From M3007 sp043764095 (GTDB taxonomy: Bacteria > Bacteroidota > Bacteroidia > Chitinophagales > Saprospiraceae), in NCBI GenBank assembly GCA_043764095.1, contig JAYUKX010000013.1:10771-74770 (forward strand): a stretch of DNA of 64,000 bases, read 5' to 3'. The translations under genes and the position numbers were made by a program. The notes beneath the pieces are model-generated. The model saw nothing but the letters and a program-made list of their open reading frames with translations, did no database searches and was not told the origin of the DNA. Below, piece by piece: positions 24,520 through 32,832 of this stretch; the first letter of the stretch is position 1, and each line of letters starts with the position of its first letter.

Positions 24520-26154
24520 ATGAAATTTCATTTACTCTGTTATTTTTTAGTGCTGAATCTCTGCACGGCTGTTGCTCAAACGAATACCTCCCGAATCACG
24601 GGCAACTTGATGACTAACGGTAATTTCTTTATTACCGACGAAAAAATTGGTGCTACTGGCACGCCTCAGTACGATTACCAAAAATTTGGTGCCGAAAGTT
24701 GGCTCAACCTCAATTACTCCAACTGGGGTTTTGATATGGGGCTTCGTTTCGACATGTTTAACAATTCTAACTTGCTCAATCCCACAGGTTCGTATAGTGC
24801 CGAGGGCATTGGACGGTGGTTTGTGCATAAAAAAGTAAACAAATTTGATATTTCTGGTGGATACCTCTACGATCAAATTGGTTCAGGTGCTATTTTTCGT
24901 GCCTACGAAGAGCGTTCATTGATGATCGACAACGCTATGTATGGCGTAAAAGTAGGGTACGAATTTAATGAAAACTGGCGAGTACGCGCCTTTACAGGCA
25001 AACAAAAGCGTCAGTTCTCTACTTTTGGCCCTGTATTACGCGGTGCTGCGTTGGAAGGGTTTGTTCAAATAGATTCGGCTGCGGCTATTTCCATTGCGCC
25101 GGGCGCGGGTGTAGTAGCGCGTACCTGGGACTCGAACGCAGTAGGTCGTATTGTGAGCGAAATTGCTACATACCAACCCGTTGATAGCACGGGCGCACAA
25201 TACAATACGTATGCTGCTACGGTGTATAATACGCTTTCTGCACGCAATTTTACGTGGTATGTAGAGGGTTCATATAAAACAAAAGATGTACTCAATAACG
25301 AGTTTTTAACCCAAGCCAATGGCGTTCTTGGCAAATTGGTAAATACCAACGGCTATAACGTCTATACCAGTTTTTCATGGGCCAACCGCAAATTTGGTGC
25401 TACCCTAGAAGGTAAACGCACCAAAAACTTCCGTTTCCGCTCCGATCCATTCTTGGTGGGTGTACAAGGCCAAATCAATTACCTCACGCCTTTGGCGCGC
25501 CAAAACACTTACCGCCTCACAGCGCGTTTCAGTCCGAATACACAGGAACTGGGCGAGCAATCGGCGCAATTGGATTTGAAATATACCCCTAATAAAAAAT
25601 GGACTTTTGGCCTCAATTTTTCTGATATTCAAAACTTGAGTGGCCGCGAACTCTACCGCGAAATTGCGCCAGAAGTACTTTACAAATACAAGCGCAAATG
25701 GCAAGCATTGGTGGGTTTACAAATCCTTAAATACGATATTGAGGTTTACCAAGGCAAAGGCAAAAAAGTAAATGCGCTCACGCCTTACACCGAAGTAACG
25801 TACCGCTTTACACCCCGCCGCTCGCTCCGTGTTGAAGGCTCTTATTTGGCCACCGAAGAAGAATTTGGCTCGTGGGGATTTGCACTAGCGGAGTTAGGTT
25901 TGGCACCGCATTGGTTGGTGTATGTATCCGATATGTACAAGGTAAAGCACGATCCATCGCTGAATGCGCCGGTGGAAAAAACAAAATTTGATGGACTGCA
26001 TTACCCTAGTATTGGCGTTGTGTATTCTTATAAGACAACCCGCGTGAGCCTTGCTTACGTCAAACAAGTAGAAGGCATCAATTGTGCTGGTGGTATTTGT
26101 AGGTATGAGCCTACTTTTCACGGCGTAAGGATGCAAATGAACGCTTCATTTTAA
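24520..26154 (+). CDS. Outer-membrane-like protein of the DUF6029 type
   Basis: 544 residues. The signal peptide ends near VAQ (20). The rest alternates short beta strands with aromatic residues (WLNLNYSNWGFDMGLRFDMF; WYVEGSYKTKDVL; SLRVEGSYLATEEEFGSWGF) and ends in a phenylalanine, as in outer-membrane barrels. I recognise it as the DUF6029 type, often found beside Omp28 genes in this phylum; this is from memory of gene order. The next gene, 24 bases downstream, encodes Omp28, so they are co-transcribed. Function is unknown, presumably at the outer membrane. Confidence 0.72.
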   Translation: MKFHLLCYFLVLNLCTAVAQTNTSRITGNLMTNGNFFITDEKIGATGTPQYDYQKFGAESWLNLNYSNWGFDMGLRFDMFNNSNLLNPTGSYSAEGIGRWFVHKKVNKFDISGGYLYDQIGSGAIFRAYEERSLMIDNAMYGVKVGYEFNENWRVRAFTGKQKRQFSTFGPVLRGAALEGFVQIDSAAAISIAPGAGVVARTWDSNAVGRIVSEIATYQPVDSTGAQYNTYAATVYNTLSARNFTWYVEGSYKTKDVLNNEFLTQANGVLGKLVNTNGYNVYTSFSWANRKFGATLEGKRTKNFRFRSDPFLVGVQGQINYLTPLARQNTYRLTARFSPNTQELGEQSAQLDLKYTPNKKWTFGLNFSDIQNLSGRELYREIAPEVLYKYKRKWQALVGLQILKYDIEVYQGKGKKVNALTPYTEVTYRFTPRRSLRVEGSYLATEEEFGSWGFALAELGLAPHWLVYVSDMYKVKHDPSLNAPVEKTKFDGLHYPSIGVVYSYKTTRVSLAYVKQVEGINCAGGICRYEPTFHGVRMQMNASF

Positions 26155-26178
26155 GAACGAGTAAACATTTTTTATACA

Positions 26179-26991
26179 ATGAAATATCTATTTTTGCCCA
26201 CATTTGCTTTGTTTTTCCTAGTAAGTTGCGAGGAAAAACCTATTGTAATACCTCAATTAGAAGTTGGGGAACGTAAAATACTGGTAGAAGAGCTCACTGG
26301 GGTTCGCTGCCAAAATTGTCCCAATGGAGCGGCTCAATTGCAAGAATTAGTCGGAACGCTTGGCGATAAACTCATTATTGTAGGGCTGCACGCTGCTGCA
26401 AGTTTTGACCAACCTTATGCCGATAGTAAATACGATTTCCGTACACCCGATGGTCGCGCCATCGCCGACTATATCTTTATCAACGGCGACCCTGGCGCAC
26501 CTGCTGCCAGTGTAGATCGTGAAATGTTGGCCAATCAAACCGAAATTTTTATCAATTTGCCATGGAAAGGTGCGATCAACGCCCGTGCTGCAGTGTCACC
26601 CAATCTTGGTCTATTTCTTGATAAAACATATAATGCCAGTACTCGTTCATTGGACGTAAAAGTGAATATTTCCCCTGACGATATACTAAAAGGTGAGATC
26701 CGCTTGTCCGTTTATATCACCGAAGACAGCATTGTGGATGTACAACAAAAAGGAACAGTACGCGTATATGATTATGTACACCGCCATGCATTCCGCGATG
26801 CACTTTCTGCCCCAACTGGCGATAATATTACCGCAGAGATTGGTACAAGGGAGGCGTTTTCCAAAACATACAACTTAACTTTGCCCGCAGAATGGAATGC
26901 AGACCACTGCTCGATTGTCGCTTTTGTCCATAAACATGGAGATTTTAGTAACCGTCAGGTTTTGCAGGCCGAGGAAATTCATTTGAAGTGA
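26179..26991 (+). CDS. Omp28-related lipoprotein
   Basis: 270 residues. The lipobox is FFLVSC, with the lipidated Cys at 17. Omp28 features are the VEELTGVRCQNCPNG segment, with a thioredoxin-like CxxC at 44-47, and the IVGLHAAASFDQPY stretch. The CxxC suggests a thioredoxin-like fold that could handle disulfides on the cell surface, but this is unproven for the family. It is the second gene of a three-gene operon with DUF6029-like and M28 genes. Confidence 0.88.
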   Translation: MKYLFLPTFALFFLVSCEEKPIVIPQLEVGERKILVEELTGVRCQNCPNGAAQLQELVGTLGDKLIIVGLHAAASFDQPYADSKYDFRTPDGRAIADYIFINGDPGAPAASVDREMLANQTEIFINLPWKGAINARAAVSPNLGLFLDKTYNASTRSLDVKVNISPDDILKGEIRLSVYITEDSIVDVQQKGTVRVYDYVHRHAFRDALSAPTGDNITAEIGTREAFSKTYNLTLPAEWNADHCSIVAFVHKHGDFSNRQVLQAEEIHLK

Positions 26992-27020
26992 TAAGCACTT
27001 CTCATTACTAAAAAAAACAC

Positions 27021-28067
27021 ATGCGCAATAAATTCACAATTATCCTGCTTGCATTGGCCGTATTGGCCATGTTGGGTCAAGGGCTTCAGACTTGCAACAT
27101 TTTTTCGGGGAAAGACAATGGTGGAAAAACGCCTATTGCCTCTTCTACACCTACACCTCCGTCATTTTCAGATGCACCAGTACCTGATTTTAATGCGGAT
27201 AGTGCCTTTTATTTTGTAAAAAAACAGGTGGATTTTGGTCCGCGTGTGCCCAATACAACTGCGCATAAGAAATGTTCAGCAATGCTCACGGCTACATTTC
27301 GCAGGTATGGACTTACGGTTATTGAGCAAACATTTACTGCGCCTCACTACAAAGGTGGCACATTCAATAGCGTGAATATCATAGCGCAATACAAACCGGA
27401 AGCCCCAAAAAGGATTCTGCTTGCCGCGCACTGGGATAGCCGCTTTGCTGCTGACAAAGATACCCGCGATACGCTAAAACCCATTGATGGCGCGGATGAT
27501 GGCGCGAGTGGTGTAGGAATTTTGCTCGAAATTGCACGGCTGCTAAAATCTTCTCCTCCAGATATTGGCGTGGATTTGATTTGTTTTGATGCAGAAGACC
27601 AAGGCGATGATGATGGCGAGAACCAAAGCGAAACTTGGTGCCTTGGTTCACAATATTGGGGTAAAAACGTGCATCGCGCTGGTTATCAGCCTTATTATGC
27701 CATTTTATTGGATATGGTAGGTGCAAAAGGTGCGCGGTTTATGAAAGAAGGTATTTCTATGAGTATTGCACCCACAACAGTAGATAAAGTATGGGGATTG
27801 GCTAATACTTTAGGCTATGGCAATTATTTTGTAAATATTCTTGGTCCAGGTATTACCGACGACCACGTATTTGCAGCGCGTCATGCCAAAATCCCAATGA
27901 TTGATGTCATTAGCTTACCCAATGATGGCGATCATGTCTTTGGGTCATACCATCATACACACAACGATAACATGAGTATTATCGACCGCGATGTATTAAA
28001 AGCGGTTGGACAGGTGATGTCGGCTGTTATTTGGCGTTCGGTTACGCCTCCGGCAGCCATTCAATAA
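27021..28067 (+). CDS. M28-family peptidase / glutaminyl cyclase-like
   Basis: 348 residues. The N-terminus has a membrane or signal segment (IILLALAVLAMLGQG) with Cys25 as a possible lipid site, then a proline/serine-rich linker. The catalytic domain has zinc-type residues: Asp159-Asp160 in DGADDGASG, Glu192 in FDAEDQGDD, and His314 in SYHHTHNDNMS. The HWDSRF motif and the overall length fit bacterial glutaminyl-peptide cyclotransferases, which seal N-terminal Gln as pyroglutamate, as well as M28 aminopeptidases. I favour the cyclase because of HWDSR. In Bacteroidota, pyroglutamate at signal-cleaved N-termini is common, so it may act on exported proteins. Third gene of the operon. Confidence 0.82.
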   Translation: MRNKFTIILLALAVLAMLGQGLQTCNIFSGKDNGGKTPIASSTPTPPSFSDAPVPDFNADSAFYFVKKQVDFGPRVPNTTAHKKCSAMLTATFRRYGLTVIEQTFTAPHYKGGTFNSVNIIAQYKPEAPKRILLAAHWDSRFAADKDTRDTLKPIDGADDGASGVGILLEIARLLKSSPPDIGVDLICFDAEDQGDDDGENQSETWCLGSQYWGKNVHRAGYQPYYAILLDMVGAKGARFMKEGISMSIAPTTVDKVWGLANTLGYGNYFVNILGPGITDDHVFAARHAKIPMIDVISLPNDGDHVFGSYHHTHNDNMSIIDRDVLKAVGQVMSAVIWRSVTPPAAIQ

Positions 28068-28166
28068 AAACGCCCTTCCGTTTGGGACGAAAAGGCGGTG
28101 TTTCAAATTTGGTCAACCAGGTGTTTTCATCATGTAATCCAGGGTTATGGATATGCGTTCATCGGA

Positions 28167-28397
28167 TTATAGTAGGTGTGTAAATACATCTTGGTAAAAG
28201 GTGTTTTTGGGCTTTTCGAAGGTCGGGGGCCCTGTGGGGATTATTTGGTTTACTGCTGTTTGGTATTTAATGTCGTATAGTGGGGAAGTGTGAACAGGGT
28301 AGGAGAAATTTTTTAAAAATAAATTTTTTGTAGGTATCCAGCCGTCATCATTAAAGTAATTTTTTAGAAAATCGTAACCATTACAATGTACATACAT
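28167..28397 (-). pseudogene. Possible remnant of a gene between M28 and aat
   Basis: The gap 28068-28442 holds a 76-codon frame on the minus strand (MYVHCNGYDFLKNYFNDDGW...) with a protein-like composition. About 40 bases further on, a second frame shift away, is another protein-like stretch (LHDENTWLTKFETPPFRPK). This looks like a decayed gene interrupted by stop codons and frameshifts. I do not recognise the family. It may be a short real gene or noise. Confidence 0.25.
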
Positions 28398-28398
28398 G

Positions 28399-28443
28399 AG
28401 GAACGATGCCGAAATAAAGTAAACGTTTTTGGGTATCGTTCCT
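28399..28443 (-). terminator. Long-loop hairpin at the end of aat
   Basis: AGGAACGATGCC (28399-28410) and GGTATCGTTCCT (28432-28443) pair over 12 bp with one G-T, and overlap the stop codon of aat. The 21-base loop is large for a terminator, but the position suggests transcript ending or 3' protection. Confidence 0.5.
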
Positions 28444-29162
28444 TACAGCCCCGACACCTCTATATCCCCTTCCACCCCAAACTTCCATCTACCAGCCATC
28501 GTACGTTCGTAATGGTTTTGCATTAAGTATTCCATAAATAATTCACGGTCAATACTCCGCGCACCCAAACTGAGGAGGTGTACTGTTTCCTGTTGGCAAT
28601 CAATTAATTTAAAGTCTAATTTTTGTAAGGCATTCACAAAATAGATAAAACCAGCCTTAGAAGCGTTGGTGGTGTAGGAAAACATGCTTTCTCCGTAAAA
28701 AATTTTTCCGATAGACAAACCGTATAAACCGCCGACTAACTCCTCGCCATCCCATACTTCCACGGAATGGGCAATACCGAGGTCAAAAAGTCTTTGGTAA
28801 CCTGCTACAAAAGCATCGGTAATCCAACTGCCACTATCCTGCCCTGAACGCGGAGAACCTGCACAATTGCGCATGACACGTTCAAAACAAGTATCTAAGG
28901 TGTAACGGAATTTCTTTTGGTTAAAAATACTGCGCATACTCTTATGCACCTTTAATTCGTCGGGGAAAACCACACAGCGCGGATGCGGGGCATACCAATA
29001 AAATACACCCTCGTCCTCAAACCAAGGGAAAATGCCATTTTGGTAGGCCAAAACTAACCGTTCAGGTCGCAAATCGCCCCCAACAGCCAATAACCCATTA
29101 GGCTCGGCCAAATACGGTGGGGGAAATGCAATATCATTGGAATTAAGGCGATAAACGGGCAT
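28443..29162 (-). CDS. aat: Leucyl/phenylalanyl-tRNA-protein transferase
   Basis: 239 residues, typical length. It transfers Leu or Phe from tRNA to basic N-termini, marking proteins for ClpS-dependent N-degron breakdown. Family signatures are clear: GLLAVGGDLRPERLVLAY, GIFPWFEDEGVFYWYAPHPRCV, GSWITDAFVAGYQRL, HSVEVWDGEELVGGLYGL and GESMFS. Cytoplasmic. It has a clear own promoter upstream and is probably monocistronic, with a hairpin at its stop. No clpS is adjacent. Confidence 0.97.
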   Translation of the reverse strand: MPVYRLNSNDIAFPPPYLAEPNGLLAVGGDLRPERLVLAYQNGIFPWFEDEGVFYWYAPHPRCVVFPDELKVHKSMRSIFNQKKFRYTLDTCFERVMRNCAGSPRSGQDSGSWITDAFVAGYQRLFDLGIAHSVEVWDGEELVGGLYGLSIGKIFYGESMFSYTTNASKAGFIYFVNALQKLDFKLIDCQQETVHLLSLGARSIDRELFMEYLMQNHYERTMAGRWKFGVEGDIEVSGL

Positions 29163-29192
29163 TGTAAAAACGATCCCATGAAAGGACAGCTA

Positions 29193-29223
29193 CAAAGGTA
29201 CGCAGGATACGATACCTGCACAA
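29193..29223 (-). promoter_or_regulatory. Promoter of aat
   Basis: On the minus strand, TTG (29221-29223) and TACCTTTG (29193-29200) are 20 bases apart, close to the Bacteroidota -33/-7 consensus. The leader would be about 25 bases. Confidence 0.7.
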
Positions 29224-29263
29224 ATCACCGCTCAGAGATTTTTTTTTACTAAAATTATATACC

Positions 29264-29289
29264 TTGCCCAACCTCTATTAGTATATTTG
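29264..29289 (+). promoter_or_regulatory. Promoter of the ECF sigma operon leader
   Basis: TTG (29264-29266) and TATATTTG (29282-29289) fit the -33/-7 consensus. Transcription would start near 29296, giving a leader of about 255 bases that contains a large foldback. The promoter is divergent from that of aat. Confidence 0.6.
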
Positions 29290-29339
29290 CGTAATTAGGT
29301 ACAGCAACGCAATTAAGGCGTGTATGCAAAGCAAATTAC

Positions 29340-29503
29340 CTAGGGACGATGAAACAATAACTTGCACCATTTGGCTAATTCCTTTCCGCCCATACTGCCT
29401 ATCTTTTTGTTTAAATAGCCCCACTATTTGCATAAAAAGATACTTGTCTGAGCAAAAACTAATCTACCCAAATGGAGCAAGTTATTATTTCATCGTTCCC
29501 TAG
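29340..29503. repeat. 164-nt nested foldback in the ECF sigma leader
   Basis: Outer arms of about 35 bases (CTAGGGACGATGAAACAATA... at 29340-29374 against 29468-29503) differ by one indel and two mismatches. Inside, TATCTTTTT pairs with AAAAAGATA, and an apical AAATAG/CTATTT stem closes around a CCCCA loop. The part between outer and inner stems is also loosely complementary. Without coding potential, it is either a structured RNA leader or a miniature foldback insertion. Confidence 0.8.
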
Positions 29504-29550
29504 TGAAAACGAGCCAACGTTCTTAAACGAAAAATAACGTAATTACCTCT

Positions 29551-30105
29551 ATGAAGGTAGCACTAGATATACTATCAGCGGCCCAAAAGGGCGACCGAAA
29601 GGCACAGTACCTGCTGTACAAGCAGTGTTTTCCTGTGCTGATGTCTGTTTGTGCGCGTTATCGTTATGGAGAACAGGATGCGGTAAGTGCTGTTAATTTG
29701 GCATACATGAAAATTATTCAAAACCTCGATCGGTTTCCCCCCGATGCCGTTTTTGAGGCCTGGATAAGACGGATTCAAATTAATGTACTGATCGACGAGT
29801 TTAGAAAAAATAAAAAATGGCGTACGCAAGTCACCCAATCGGATGATATGACATTGCCATCTATCAATAAATCACTCGAACCACAATGGAACGAGGCTGA
29901 CTTACAAATGGAGGCCGGCTATATTGAGCGCATGCTCAATCGGTTACCGCCTGTTACACGGCAAGTATTTAACCTTTTTGCATTGGATGGGTTTTCCCAC
30001 AATGAAATTGGTAACCTGTTGGGTATCAGCGATGGCACCTCCAAATGGCACGTTAATTCGGCGCGTACCCAACTCAAAATTTGGTTAAGCGAAGTAAAAC
30101 TGTAA
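29551..30105 (+). CDS. ECF-type RNA polymerase sigma factor
   Basis: 184 residues. Sigma region 2 covers about residues 20-90 (DAVSAVNLAYMKIIQNLDRFP, FEAWIRRIQINVLIDEFRK) and sigma region 4 about 125-175 (LPPVTRQVFNLFALDGFSHNEIGN, LGISDGTSKWHVNSARTQLK), the SDGTSKWH segment being typical of Bacteroidota ECF factors. It directs transcription of an envelope-related regulon, presumably including its own operon. The next gene starts 4 bases after its stop, so the pair is translationally coupled. The leader contains a large foldback. Confidence 0.92.
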   Translation: MKVALDILSAAQKGDRKAQYLLYKQCFPVLMSVCARYRYGEQDAVSAVNLAYMKIIQNLDRFPPDAVFEAWIRRIQINVLIDEFRKNKKWRTQVTQSDDMTLPSINKSLEPQWNEADLQMEAGYIERMLNRLPPVTRQVFNLFALDGFSHNEIGNLLGISDGTSKWHVNSARTQLKIWLSEVKL

Positions 30106-30109
30106 ATGC

Positions 30110-31639
30110 ATGGAACACTTTGACGATATGTTAAGAAATAGTTTGGCTGGTAATGCCTCCGATTCCCGCTTTGAATTCAAAGAGGAATATTGGTTGCAGG
30201 CAATGGCTTTACTGGAATTGGAAGAAAAAAAACGCAAACGCCGTCGAGCGTTGGCGTATTGGAGCGTGCTGGCATTGCTATTGATACCAGCAGCAATATG
30301 CTATTATAACCGCCCAAATACCCACCATAATGTACCCGCCCCTGTTCAGGAAAATTCAATTCCTTCGACCACCATCTCCAATATGGCAGATGCTAAAAAC
30401 AATACACAACAGGCTCAAAATCAATTAAATACTACAAGCACTACTACTACAACGAATGAAACCTATAAACCTACTGTGGCAGATGCTAAAAACAGCACAC
30501 AACAGGCTCAAAATCAATTAAATACTACAACTGCAAGCGCAACCACTACTACTAATGAAACCTATAAACCTACTACAGTAGTAACAGAAACCCAAAAACC
30601 GACAGTTGCCTTACCACAAAATTCAACAAACCGGCAGTCCTACAACCTAACCAATATACAGAAAAACGCAAACCTAAAAGAAACATCCTCCAACATAGCA
30701 TTGGGCTCAGCCCCCTTTAATCCCCCTAGCACGGTCCCTGAACAGACGACAGTAGCCTACGACCGAACATCTTCTCCTACAACACCATTGGAAACTACTC
30801 TTCCACATTTTGTCATCGCAACGTTTGATGTATTGCCTGCTCGCACAATAGCAGCAGTAACAGGTGGTCAATCAACAATACCCTCTTTGGCCAAATACGA
30901 CTTACCACTCCCAGTGGCCGCACCAGTTCCGATGACTAAAGTACACAAAGATCAACGTGTTCAGTTGGGGATTACCGCTTCATTGGGTACGCCTTCTGGC
31001 CTATTTATTGATGAAAAACCGGGCATTGCGTTGGGTATGACTAGCCTCATTCGCTTGAGTCGTAAATTTTCGATCAATACCGATTTAATTTGGAGAAGAT
31101 GGAAGGGAAACCGAAATTTTAACCAGTATGGAGACATCACGCTAAACAATAACGCATCACCAGAACTGGTGTACGATTTGGTTTCTAACCAAAATTCAGT
31201 CAATTATAGTTTTGGTTATATCGCCACCGATATTACTACAGCACCTAAAGCATTCCATTTATTGGAATTACCTATATCTTTGCAGTACCGAATTAAAAAA
31301 GTAGCGTTGGAATGTGGACTAGATGTATCTGTACGTCTGGTAGAAAGTATCTATCAAGAGCAATACCAGACCACTAGTTTGGATGCTGCTCAGTCGTTAG
31401 TAAAAAGTGGTCGTAGTTATCAAGCGTACAGCAAATCAGATCGTTTCCAAAAGGCTATTTTGGCAGGCGTACACTGGCAACCTACTCGTAAATGGAGCTT
31501 TGGCGTACGTACTTATTGGAATACCAGTCCATCCTCTAACTTGAATTTTCAAAAAAGTAGTGGCTTTAATTCCAATGTACTCGTTATTTCTCCCACCCAT
31601 GCTATGACTGCCGAAGCTCGTGTAGGGTATTTCTTTTAG
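30110..31639 (+). CDS. Membrane-anchored protein with long Thr/Asn/Pro linker and C-terminal beta-barrel-like domain
   Basis: 509 residues. Residues 1-46 are cytoplasmic-like and end in a KKRKRRR stop; 47-66 form one membrane helix (LAYWSVLALLLIPAAICYY); 67-282 are a low-complexity linker rich in T, N, Q and P; 283-509 alternate strands (RVQLGITASLGTPSGLF, FSINTDLIWRRW, KWSFGVRTYWN) and end in GYFF, as in outer-membrane barrels. The gene follows an ECF sigma gene by 4 bases, so the N-terminus could bind the sigma factor. This would be an envelope-spanning anti-sigma with its sensor domain at the outer membrane. The linker contains a 93-bp tandem duplication. The function is inferred from layout only. 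Confidence 0.65.
   Translation: MEHFDDMLRNSLAGNASDSRFEFKEEYWLQAMALLELEEKKRKRRRALAYWSVLALLLIPAAICYYNRPNTHHNVPAPVQENSIPSTTISNMADAKNNTQQAQNQLNTTSTTTTTNETYKPTVADAKNSTQQAQNQLNTTTASATTTTNETYKPTTVVTETQKPTVALPQNSTNRQSYNLTNIQKNANLKETSSNIALGSAPFNPPSTVPEQTTVAYDRTSSPTTPLETTLPHFVIATFDVLPARTIAAVTGGQSTIPSLAKYDLPLPVAAPVPMTKVHKDQRVQLGITASLGTPSGLFIDEKPGIALGMTSLIRLSRKFSINTDLIWRRWKGNRNFNQYGDITLNNNASPELVYDLVSNQNSVNYSFGYIATDITTAPKAFHLLELPISLQYRIKKVALECGLDVSVRLVESIYQEQYQTTSLDAAQSLVKSGRSYQAYSKSDRFQKAILAGVHWQPTRKWSFGVRTYWNTSPSSNLNFQKSSGFNSNVLVISPTHAMTAEARVGYFF
30386..30571 (+). repeat. Tandem duplication within the linker of the 509-residue protein
   Basis: Two copies of about 93 bp (30386-30478 and 30479-30571, the second with a small insertion) encode ADAKNNTQQAQNQLNTT... 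and ADAKNSTQQAQNQLNTT..., each ending NETYKPT. In-frame duplication lengthens the linker by 31 residues. Confidence 0.9.
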
Positions 31640-31690
31640 TAAACTGGTGAGGTCGCCCAGAGGAAAACAATCTAAAACACTGCCTTTTAC

Positions 31691-32830
31691 ATGAAAAAAT
31701 TAGTTTTTATATCTGTTTTTGCGGCATTACTCCTCTCTAGTTGTAGTAAAGAAATTGGGATACCTATTCTGCCCGAGACACCCGTATTTTTTGTCAATGG
31801 CACAGTCGATGGCTTAGCATACTCCTATACGGCAGGAAGTAACGGTATTTACCATTTTACTGGATATTCAAGAGAAGGTAACGGCCAATTGGAGCAAAGT
31901 GGACGCTTCTCCATTCAAGATTGCGCAATGAGTAATTGCGCAAACTCCATCCAATTCATTTTTAAACGCAATATCAATAGCAATATACTGTTGCAATCCT
32001 CCAATATTGCTTATAAATATGCCGATAGTGCTGGTACGATGAATGGGATCATTTACCCCATTAGTGTTGTCCCAACACAAGATACACTCTACTCCAATAT
32101 TACCGTAAATGTTTTGGAATATATGAACGGCAGCCCAACAAACACAATTGCCAGCAGCAAAAATAACCTGCCATTACAAGCCAACATTACTAAAGAAGAT
32201 AAAGTAAATATTGGGATTGGTGCTGTACAGCGTTCTAATGGCGTAAAATATGCTAGCCGAATGGACTATTTCCCATCGGCGCCCGATAGTTGCAAACCAG
32301 TACAAATACGTGCCGACATAACTGGCGGCAAGGTGATTTTACAAGCGATTACTACCCAAGCGCAAGCGGCTTTTACATGGCAGACTGGCGCAACAAGTAG
32401 CCAAATTAGTATAGATTATGTGCCAGACTCTAGTTATACGGTCAACGTTTCTTCGGCAATAGATGCCGCATGTTCTGCCACTGCGTCAATAGGTAACTTA
32501 CCTGATCTTTTACAAAACACAACCCTTCTTACTCCTGCTTTTTCTATTGAGCACTTTCCAGCCGTTGAACAAAGAAATGCAGAAGGTGTCGAAATACGCT
32601 GGTACGATGATATGGGTGTACTTTATAGCAGCATAAATGCGCTGCAAACGGATTCTACCTATTTCACTATTACAAATATAAGCGATTACCTACCCAACGA
32701 AGCAGGTACCCCCACGGTAAAAATGGATGTGGAATACCGTTGTATCATAAGAGAACTTGTAAATACCTCTGGCTTTCCTATAAATGTTGTACTAAAGGGC
32801 CAAGGCGTAATTGCCGTGGGCAAAGAGTAA
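31691..32830 (+). CDS. Lipoprotein of unknown function in the ECF sigma operon
   Basis: 379 residues. The lipobox LLLSSC puts the lipidated Cys at about 18. The rest is beta-rich with repeated T/S/N stretches and resembles surface lipoproteins (FVNGTVDGLAYSYTAGSNGIYHF; FTWQTGATSSQISIDYVPDS). I do not recognise the family. It lies 51 bases after the barrel protein on the same strand, as the third gene of the ECF operon, and could be a target or accessory part of the sensor. Confidence 0.68.
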   Translation: MKKLVFISVFAALLLSSCSKEIGIPILPETPVFFVNGTVDGLAYSYTAGSNGIYHFTGYSREGNGQLEQSGRFSIQDCAMSNCANSIQFIFKRNINSNILLQSSNIAYKYADSAGTMNGIIYPISVVPTQDTLYSNITVNVLEYMNGSPTNTIASSKNNLPLQANITKEDKVNIGIGAVQRSNGVKYASRMDYFPSAPDSCKPVQIRADITGGKVILQAITTQAQAAFTWQTGATSSQISIDYVPDSSYTVNVSSAIDAACSATASIGNLPDLLQNTTLLTPAFSIEHFPAVEQRNAEGVEIRWYDDMGVLYSSINALQTDSTYFTITNISDYLPNEAGTPTVKMDVEYRCIIRELVNTSGFPINVVLKGQGVIAVGKE

Positions 32831-32832
32831 TC

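Noticed and set aside
14830..26174. Shared GAACGAGTAAACA after two stop codons (14832 and 26156)
   Set aside because: A 13-base match in this length of DNA is expected by chance many times, so no regulatory meaning is claimed.
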